12,015 nt of DNA from Kouleothrix aurantiaca. GTDB lineage: Bacteria > Chloroflexota > Chloroflexia > Chloroflexales > Roseiflexaceae. Below, one piece after another: positions 7,314 through 12,015 of the stretch. The notes under the pieces were generated by a model that did not search any database, was not told the DNA's origin, and worked only from the letters and a program-made list of their open reading frames with translations. The stretch covers positions 1 to 12,015 of the forward strand of contig LJCR01000029.1 of assembly GCA_001399705.1 (NCBI GenBank), in the 5' to 3' direction. The position numbers and the translations under genes were made by a program. The stretch's first letter is position 1, and each line of letters opens with the position of its first letter.

Positions 7314-8441
7314 CATGGGTCGGCCAATGCTTGGGCCAATTTGCCTTCACCCAGGAGACCCACATAATGCAGCAATTCGTCGGCCGCCTCTGCAAATTGA
7401 GACAGAAAGGCGTTGACCCGCTCACGCAGCGCGTGCCAGTCGCCGGCCAACCGATGCAACGTCAGCACTTGCTCGCGCAACCAGCGCCACAGTTTCTCAA
7501 TCGGGTTGAGCCAGGGCGCGTAGGTCGGCAGCCAAACCGGCTCAATTTGGGGCAAGCTGGCCAGTGCGGCTTGCACCTCCGGGTGGGTGTGGATCGACCA
7601 ATTGTCCTGCACGACGTAGATCCGGCGCGCCTCCCCATAGACCGTGCCCAACTGGCGGTAGAACTGAATCACTTTCTCGCGCCCAATGATGTAGGCATCC
7701 AGATAATCAAGGCGGCCCGTCAGGGCATTGAGCGCCCCAATCACGCGCCACTGCTTGTTGTTCGGTCCGTCTCGGTCAGCCAGCGGTGCAGGAGTAGGTG
7801 CTGCTGGCCCCCACGTCCGTCCCTCTTTGGGCCAGCGATAGTAGCCCATCTCGTCCAGGAACACCAGCACGACCTCATCAGGATGCGCGGCGGCATCGCG
7901 CAGGCACGAGAGCAGATGCTCCAGCTTGGTCAGATATTCTGGATCGGGACTAAGCTGGCGCACCCGCGCCGAGCGGATATGCAACTTATGCCGGTGCAGC
8001 AAGCGCCAGACCCCACTCAGGGTGTAGTGCTTGAGCCAGGGAAACGTGGCGCGCACGCCGCGCAACGTCCAGCGGCTCGGTGCTGGACCGTCAGGTGTGG
8101 GTGCCAGTTCCTGCCGCGCTTGTTCGCCCGGCGCTCTCTGCAAGCGCTCGAGCAGTTCGTCGGTTCGGTCAAAGACACACCCGATGCTTGCCACCGTGCT
8201 GAAACCACCAGGTGCTGCGGATGCCCAGGCGCTCATACCAATTCAACCACTCCTAGACTGTATCGGGATCACGCGGCTTCAACAGCTCATGACCGGCGAC
8301 CGCATGCGGCGATTGACCATCAGCTATTTTCAGCAAGGCCGCACAGCGTTCACGTACATAGGGCCGCGGGTCATGATCGCGGTACTGCTGTAAATCCTGC
8401 CGCTGCGAAGCGGTCAATATCAAGGTTCGTCGTAGGGCCAT
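7313..8441 (-). pseudogene. IS630-family DDE transposase, disrupted by an amber codon and a frameshift
   Basis: The start is ATG 8441, with AGGAGG at 8452-8447. The N-terminal part (LILTASQRQDLQQYRDHD, then YVRERCAALLKIADG) is the usual HTH region. An in-frame TAG (8255-8253) follows DPDTV, after which the same frame continues sensibly as EWLNWYERLGI until a TGA at 8171-8169. The catalytic part lies in another frame from about 8190, with DRTDELLERLQRAPGEQARQ and then the DDE signature: VLVFLDEMGYYRW (first Asp), IYVVQDNWSIHTH (second Asp) and YAPWLNPIEKLW (Glu, 35 residues after the second Asp by my count). The catalytic triad itself is intact. An ATG at 8236 is only an out-of-frame artefact. 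Some IS elements use programmed frameshifting, but the additional amber codon argues for decay or sequencing errors. Confidence 0.8.
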
Positions 8442-8482
8442 GACATCCTCCTTTTGGAAGATGCCGCAGCACAAGCTGTACC

Positions 8483-8510
8483 ATTACCGATCTTGATTGT
8501 CAAATTTCAT
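8483..8510 (-). repeat. IS630 right terminal inverted repeat
   Basis: Reverse complement of the left end except for two adjacent bases (GA instead of AC at inner positions 19-20). The TA at 8511-8512 directly follows. Confidence 0.9.
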
Positions 8511-8554
8511 TAGAATATACGTGGTTTCACGGAGACACGTTACGCGCCTCCGGT

Positions 8555-10081
8555 TCAGCCTTTCGGCTCGAAGTCGTCCGACCACTGATTTTCGGGAACG
8601 TTCGGCTGCTTCGTCGCGTTGGAGGAAGCAAAATCGTCCGACCAGTTATCCGTGGCAGGTAGCGTATCAGCGACCGGCGCGGGCGCGATTCCCGTGCTTT
8701 TCTCCGCTAAGAAATCCTGGATCCAGTCGTCTTTCGACGTCAACCCCTGCATCTCAGTGGCAGGTGTTGTCCCCTCTGATCTTTGCCACCACGCCAGCTG
8801 ATCCGGGGTAAGCTTCTGGGTTACGCCAGTATATCCAGGTATGCCACCCGCTGGGCGCCTAGTGGATGGTTGCGGGTTCTGGCGCGGAGAATCCGCCGGC
8901 CGCACAAAATCGCGTGACCAGTCCTGCTTTGGCATTGGGGGCACCGCGGATACTATCGGCGGTGCGTATTTTCGTCGCCCGCTTGGCGCGGTGGATCGAT
9001 CTGCCCGTGGCTGTGCGGGTATCTGGGCTATGAGTGGCTGCCGAACCGGCGTAACCCGCGCTTCCAGAAGATTCGCCAGCGCCTGTGCCATCGCGGTATC
9101 TTCAGACGTGCGAATTGCGGGCAACACATCGGCAATGAGCTGGAGGTAGTCGCGCGGCGTCGCTTGTGGTGGAAGCTTGATCTGCGGTGCCGCCCACTGC
9201 TGTGCCAAAGCGCGCAGGCGTTGGAGCCACGTGTTGGCCTGGGGATCGTGCGGCTGGTTGATCTGCTGTTCGGCGACATCGCCACGGATGGCATACCCAT
9301 CGGCTTGCAATTCAGCCTCCAGGCGCTGCCGGCTCGGCACGGGGATCTCGGCTGTGACGAACGCATGGCGATGCTGCTCTTGCACCATGTCCTGCTGTAA
9401 CCGCAGCAGCAGATCGTAGACAATCCGCATTACAACGAACGAATTGTCGATGCTGTTGGAGATCAGCGGATCAAGGATCGGATACACCAGCGCTATACCG
9501 CTACCCTGCACTACATTCGCCGTCGGCTCAACCGGCAGCATAAAATGATAGGCAGTCGTCTCGGCTTCGATCAAACTCTGAAAGGCATGCGCGCTGCCCT
9601 CAAGGTATGCCTGCAACAGATCAAGCCGGCCGACCATGAGTCGACCTTCGTTGTTCAGCGGTGTCGTGCGCGCCTGATGCCTATCCCACCTGATACATGC
9701 CTGCATGCGCCCGTACAAATATAGCGCATCGTTGAATCCGGCGACGCGCGCCTCCTGATCTACAGCATCGAGGGTCGTGATATACAGTTCGCGCACCGCA
9801 AGCGCGCGGAAGACACCACGTCGGCTCACTTCCGCAGCTCGTATCTGCCCACGGATATCCTCCGGCAGCGCCTGCATCGCATCACCCACAACCACGCCGA
9901 TGTCACCTTGCAGGCATCCAACGACGGCGGTCAATTCCGCTGGGCTATCCGGCGCACTCCGCAGGTAGAACAGATCGAGCAGGGTCGCGGGTATTCGCAC
10001 AGGCGCTTTCGTGGGTGCTTGTTCCTGTCCTGGGCGCGGGTGGAAATGATTCGGCCAGATTATCGGCGGCGGTTGTGACAT
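8555..10081 (-). CDS. 508-residue protein of unrecognised family with a C-terminal array of W-x-x-D-F motifs
   Basis: I do not recognise this family. Residues about 25-340 look globular and mainly helical, with hydrophobic blocks such as IPATLLDLFYLRSAPDSPAE, AVRELYITTLDAVDQEA, GRLDLLQAYLEGSAHAFQSL and SFVVMRIVYDLLLRLQQDMV. From about 345 the chain is Pro/Arg/Thr/Gln-rich and probably disordered, and it carries four copies of [DNQ]-W-[SI]-x-D-F: W388-F392 (DWSRDF), W453-F457 (DWIQDF), W480-F484 (NWSDDF) and W500-F504 (QWSDDF). The last copy sits four residues before the C-terminus. No signal peptide or TM helix is visible. The repeated aromatic-acidic motifs look like docking sites for a partner. 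The gene has its own promoter (TATAAT at 10128-10123), lies upstream of the vWA gene on the same strand, and was probably in one transcript with it before the IS insertion. The ribosome site before ATG 10081 is weak (AGAGCGA). Confidence 0.75.
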   Translation of the reverse strand: MSQPPPIIWPNHFHPRPGQEQAPTKAPVRIPATLLDLFYLRSAPDSPAELTAVVGCLQGDIGVVVGDAMQALPEDIRGQIRAAEVSRRGVFRALAVRELYITTLDAVDQEARVAGFNDALYLYGRMQACIRWDRHQARTTPLNNEGRLMVGRLDLLQAYLEGSAHAFQSLIEAETTAYHFMLPVEPTANVVQGSGIALVYPILDPLISNSIDNSFVVMRIVYDLLLRLQQDMVQEQHRHAFVTAEIPVPSRQRLEAELQADGYAIRGDVAEQQINQPHDPQANTWLQRLRALAQQWAAPQIKLPPQATPRDYLQLIADVLPAIRTSEDTAMAQALANLLEARVTPVRQPLIAQIPAQPRADRSTAPSGRRKYAPPIVSAVPPMPKQDWSRDFVRPADSPRQNPQPSTRRPAGGIPGYTGVTQKLTPDQLAWWQRSEGTTPATEMQGLTSKDDWIQDFLAEKSTGIAPAPVADTLPATDNWSDDFASSNATKQPNVPENQWSDDFEPKG

Positions 10082-10122
10082 CGCTTCGCTCTAGCATTGA
10101 GAAGAATGTGCGCACACAGATT

Positions 10123-10150
10123 ATTATAAGCGGGGAGTCTGAAAACGCAA
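10123..10150 (-). promoter_or_regulatory. sigma70-type promoter of the W-x-x-D-F gene
   Basis: On the minus strand, TTGCGT (10150-10145) and TATAAT (10128-10123) are separated by 16 bp. The -10 box is a perfect consensus in GC-rich surroundings. Transcription would begin near 10116, leaving about 35 nt of leader before ATG 10081. The -35 box matches only TTG of the consensus. Confidence 0.55.
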
Positions 10151-10250
10151 GGCTTGGAGGAAGCCAGGGGTTCAACCGGTGGAGAGACGGAATGACCTTC
10201 CACCCCGAGATTTTTCAGTAAGCGGTGGTTGTAGAGATGGAAGTTGCTGT

Positions 10251-10280
10251 GTCCAGCGCCGAGATATTCCAGCGCTGGAC
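10251..10280 (-). terminator. stem-loop behind the nitrite reductase gene
   Basis: Perfect 9-bp arms GTCCAGCGC (10251-10259) and GCGCTGGAC (10272-10280) with a 12-nt loop, 13 bp after the nitrite reductase stop codon. No T-run follows on the minus strand, so it is a probable but not classical terminator or 3'-end stabiliser. It separates the nitrite reductase gene from the promoter of the next gene. The rest of 10082-10293 holds that promoter and nothing else I can name. Confidence 0.5.
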
Positions 10281-10293
10281 GCATAAAACAACA

Positions 10294-11379
10294 CTAATGA
10301 GAAGCGCCGGCTGGCGGAGCGGGCGCATAGATGCTCTCGTCGTGTTTCCCTTCCACAACCAGCGCACCCGCTGCACCTTTCATCACGCGGAAAAGGGCAT
10401 GATCCACCAGCGTGTAAGTACCTGGAACCTCTAATGTCAACTCGAAAACCGAGGCCGAGCCTGGCGGCGTGTACCACGTTTCCTCGTTGGCGGTGAAGGT
10501 ATCGGGCGAGCCGCTGTACACCTTGTCGAATATTTCACCGATAATGTGGAAGTTCGAGCCGACATTTGGCCCGCCCACACCAAAAAACAGGCGCACAGTT
10601 TCGCCGACGTTCGCCTTCAGTGGATGGAGATTCGTCAGCGCGGCAGTGTGACCGTTGAAAGTAAAATACTCGGGCTGCTCGGCCATAGCTTTCGCGTTGC
10701 TGAAGATTTGATGCCCTTTCTGGCCGAACGCTCCCGACGTGTACCACTCACCCTGGACGACGTAGAATTCGCGATCAACCTTCGGTAGGCCGCCGGGCGG
10801 CTCGACCAGAATGGCACCGTACATGCCCATCGCAACGTGGTGCCAGGCCGGCGGCGCCGCGCAATGATAGATGTAGATGCCGCGTCGGAGTGCCTTGAAC
10901 GAAAAAGCTTTTGTCTCACCGGGCGCAACCAGAGTTACAGCGGCGCCACCGCCGGGGCCGGTGACGGCGTGCAGATCGATATTATGCGGTGCCTGGCTCT
11001 CGGGCGGGTTGACAAGCGTCACCTTGACCGTGTCCCCTTCCATGACCCGCAGCATTGGGCCTGGAACGGTTCCATCAAATGTCCAGAAGCCGAAGGTTGT
11101 GCCATCGGCCAGTTCGGAGGTTAGTTCCTTCACGGTCAGCGTAATTTCGACTGTCGTTGGTGTGGTGCGCGTAATTGGCGGCGGCACGCTCGCGGGATCG
11201 CGCGCGACGTTCGGCACATCCACCGCGCGCGCCGTTTCTGTCGGGGCGGTGGTCGGGGCATTCTGCGTGGCAGCCGGCGCCGGGCCACAGGCGGCTAGCC
11301 CTAAGCTGCCTGCGCCGACTCCCGCCGCTGCCAGAAATGTACGGCGGGAAATGCGAGACGGAAGGCGAGTCGTGTCCAT
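10294..11379 (-). CDS. nirK: copper-containing nitrite reductase, AniA-like (class II), Tat lipoprotein
   Basis: The product reduces nitrite to nitric oxide outside the membrane, taking electrons from a small copper protein or cytochrome c. The 361 residues start with a twin-arginine signal (SRRTFLAAAG) ending in the lipobox LAAC (Cys31), then a Thr/Ala/Pro linker and two cupredoxin domains. Type 1 copper ligands by alignment to the family: His132, Cys173, His181, Met186. Type 2 ligands: His137, His172 and His278 (from the neighbouring subunit in the trimer). The catalytic Asp (D135 in HNIDLH) and His (H252 in NLHPLKANVGE) are present. The short YHCAAPPAWHHVAMGMYG loop matches class II (AniA-type) enzymes rather than the longer class I loop. 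The start at 11379 is supported by AGGAGG six bases upstream. A multicopper oxidase relative is the main alternative, but the His278 region (GSNFHIIGEIFDKVY) and the length fit NirK. It stands alone here, with no electron donor gene in the window. Confidence 0.9.
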   Translation of the reverse strand: MDTTRLPSRISRRTFLAAAGVGAGSLGLAACGPAPAATQNAPTTAPTETARAVDVPNVARDPASVPPPITRTTPTTVEITLTVKELTSELADGTTFGFWTFDGTVPGPMLRVMEGDTVKVTLVNPPESQAPHNIDLHAVTGPGGGAAVTLVAPGETKAFSFKALRRGIYIYHCAAPPAWHHVAMGMYGAILVEPPGGLPKVDREFYVVQGEWYTSGAFGQKGHQIFSNAKAMAEQPEYFTFNGHTAALTNLHPLKANVGETVRLFFGVGGPNVGSNFHIIGEIFDKVYSGSPDTFTANEETWYTPPGSASVFELTLEVPGTYTLVDHALFRVMKGAAGALVVEGKHDESIYAPAPPAGASH

Positions 11380-11385
11380 CGAAAT

Positions 11386-11391
11386 CCTCCT
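11386..11391 (-). promoter_or_regulatory. ribosome binding site AGGAGG of the nitrite reductase gene
   Basis: A perfect AGGAGG on the minus strand, six bases before ATG 11379; it decides the start. Confidence 0.85.
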
Positions 11392-11411
11392 CTTTGGAAT
11401 CTCTATCAGCG

Positions 11412-11427
11412 GTCATTCATCAATGAC
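11412..11427. promoter_or_regulatory. palindrome GTCATT-N4-AATGAC upstream of the nitrite reductase gene, possible operator
   Basis: A perfect 6+4+6 inverted repeat lying 33-48 bp before the start codon. It is not an FNR/CRP box (TTGAT-N4-ATCAA), although arm length and spacing resemble one. Its place in the leader or promoter of a nitrite-responsive gene makes a regulator site conceivable. Chance occurrence cannot be excluded. Confidence 0.3.
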
Positions 11428-11558
11428 TTCTTCTAATATCGCCGGCTGCTGGCCGGTAGCCTGATCGAACGCGACAGCTTTGCGATGAGTCGAGAATACA
11501 TCTGCGCAATATCGTTCGATGCGACTTTTCTCACATGGTGCCTACAGTTGCGGCATCT

Positions 11559-12014
11559 TCACAAAACGTGAACGTGCAACAACTTCAACGACAAAGTGGT
11601 ACGACAGAGATTGGGTACCGATGGCAGCGCATCGGCAACGCCGACTTGCGAGGCAGAAAGGAGGATCGCGGCGATCATCACGCTGAGGATCACAACTAGT
11701 TTCTGGGCCAGGAAAGGAAGCGTGATGATTCCGAACCTGTATCGACTCAGGTGTGGGGTACAGGTCGCGGATCGCCGATGATGCGGACGGATGCGATCCG
11801 CGACCTGGTGTTTGGGACTCCAATCATCGAACAAGCGGCATACGACGGCGGTTCTATGGCAACACGCGCGTGCATTCCAAGGCCGGCTCAACGCCAGCAG
11901 TACGACGCCCAAGGCTGTCAGGGTGAGGAGCTGGAGCAGTTCGTAGGCGCGGTCAGTGCTCAGCAGCAGCAGGGCAACCCCGAGGAGAAGGAAGTTGAAA
12001 GCGGCCGTGAGGGC
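11559..12014 (-). other. partial open frame with membrane-sensor-like beginning, possibly a decayed gene
   Basis: The minus-strand frame is open from the right edge to the TGA at 11559-11561 (151 codons in the window). Its upstream end reads ALTAAFNFLLLGVALLLL and LLTLTALGVVLLAL, resembling the short paired TM helices at the N-terminus of some sensor kinases and diguanylate cyclases. After about 11880 the sequence turns Cys/His/Arg-rich and does not look like protein. It runs through a 47-bp inverted repeat and then contains a stretch resembling a signal peptide (KLVVILSVMIAAILLSASQV, about 11640-11705). This mixture suggests a truncated or frameshifted gene followed by non-coding DNA. The whole stretch 11380-12015 has no gene I can support firmly. 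Confidence 0.3.
11761..11807. repeat. perfect 15-bp inverted repeat with 17-nt loop
   Basis: CAGGTCGCGGATCGC (11761-11775) and its exact reverse complement (11793-11807) enclose 17 nt. There is no T-run on either side. It may be a terminator for a gene to the right, a REP-like element or a binding site. Confidence 0.7.
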
Positions 12015-12015
12015 C

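Larger units (their letters stand above)
7286..8510 (-). mobile_element. IS630-family insertion sequence, 1,225 bp, TA target duplication
   Basis: The element is bounded by 28-bp terminal inverted repeats (7286-7313 and 8483-8510) that differ at two adjacent positions. TA dinucleotides flank both ends (7284-7285 and 8511-8512), the target duplication typical of IS630/Tc1-mariner elements. Inside is one transposase gene on the minus strand that carries the family's DDE residues. Length, TIR and TA target agree with IS630. Because the transposase reading frame is broken, this copy is probably not autonomous, although its sharp ends and intact TA pair suggest a fairly recent insertion. Confidence 0.9.

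Noticed and set aside
8169..8236. ATG 8236 as a genuine start of a second transposase protein
   Set aside because: Its first residues are an out-of-frame reading of the segment WYERLGI; true DDE-region homology begins after about 8190.
7331..8443. 370-codon plus-strand open frame across the IS
   Set aside because: It is antisense to a clear IS630 transposase and its product shows no plausible protein features.
7286..8510. The inverted repeats as a MITE or CRISPR-like structure
   Set aside because: They enclose a transposase with DDE residues and are flanked by TA, so they are the ends of an IS630 element.
10060..10284. 74-codon minus-strand open frame between nirK and the W-x-x-D-F gene
   Set aside because: It overlaps the stem-loop and the promoter, lacks a ribosome site and has no recognisable features.

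Overview
The window looks like a bacterial chromosome of moderately high GC, most plausibly from the phylum Chloroflexota. That assignment is an inference from Thr/Pro/Ala-rich linkers following lipoprotein signal peptides, large SurA/PpiC-type membrane proteins, an IS630-type element and an AniA-type copper nitrite reductase. No rRNA, tRNA or other phylogenetic marker is present, so it stays tentative.

Left part (1-6199, all plus strand, closely spaced and operon-like): the 3' part of a membrane-anchored parvulin/SurA-like foldase with a duplicated acidic N-terminal segment and two SurA-N/PPIC-like modules; a lipoprotein metallophosphoesterase of the purple acid phosphatase type; a DUF3267-type HEXXH membrane protein whose C-terminal TM helix lies in another frame, which suggests a frameshift; and a large CHAT (caspase-like) protein with an N-terminal CBS-like pair and an intact His/Cys dyad.

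Middle part (6302-10081, minus strand, convergent with the CHAT gene): a promoter with a consensus TATAAT, a 508-residue protein of unrecognised family ending in four W-x-x-D-F motifs, then a vWA-domain protein with a complete MIDAS. A 1,225-bp IS630-family element with 28-bp terminal inverted repeats and a TA target duplication sits between these two genes, which would otherwise be about 90 bp apart. Its transposase is broken by an amber codon and a frameshift.

Right part (10251-12015): an AniA-like (class II) copper nitrite reductase with a Tat/lipoprotein signal, a stem-loop behind it and a small palindrome in front of it. Beyond that is a poorly coding region with a 15-bp perfect inverted repeat and an open frame whose upstream end resembles the membrane part of a sensor protein.

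How the genes may work together: the CHAT protease-like protein, the vWA protein and the W-x-x-D-F protein are the best candidate for an unusual system. CHAT and vWA proteins are known to co-occur in NTP-dependent bacterial conflict systems (vWA-MoxR-associated systems), but no MoxR ATPase is seen here. The tail motifs of the 508-residue protein look like docking sites for a partner, possibly the vWA protein.
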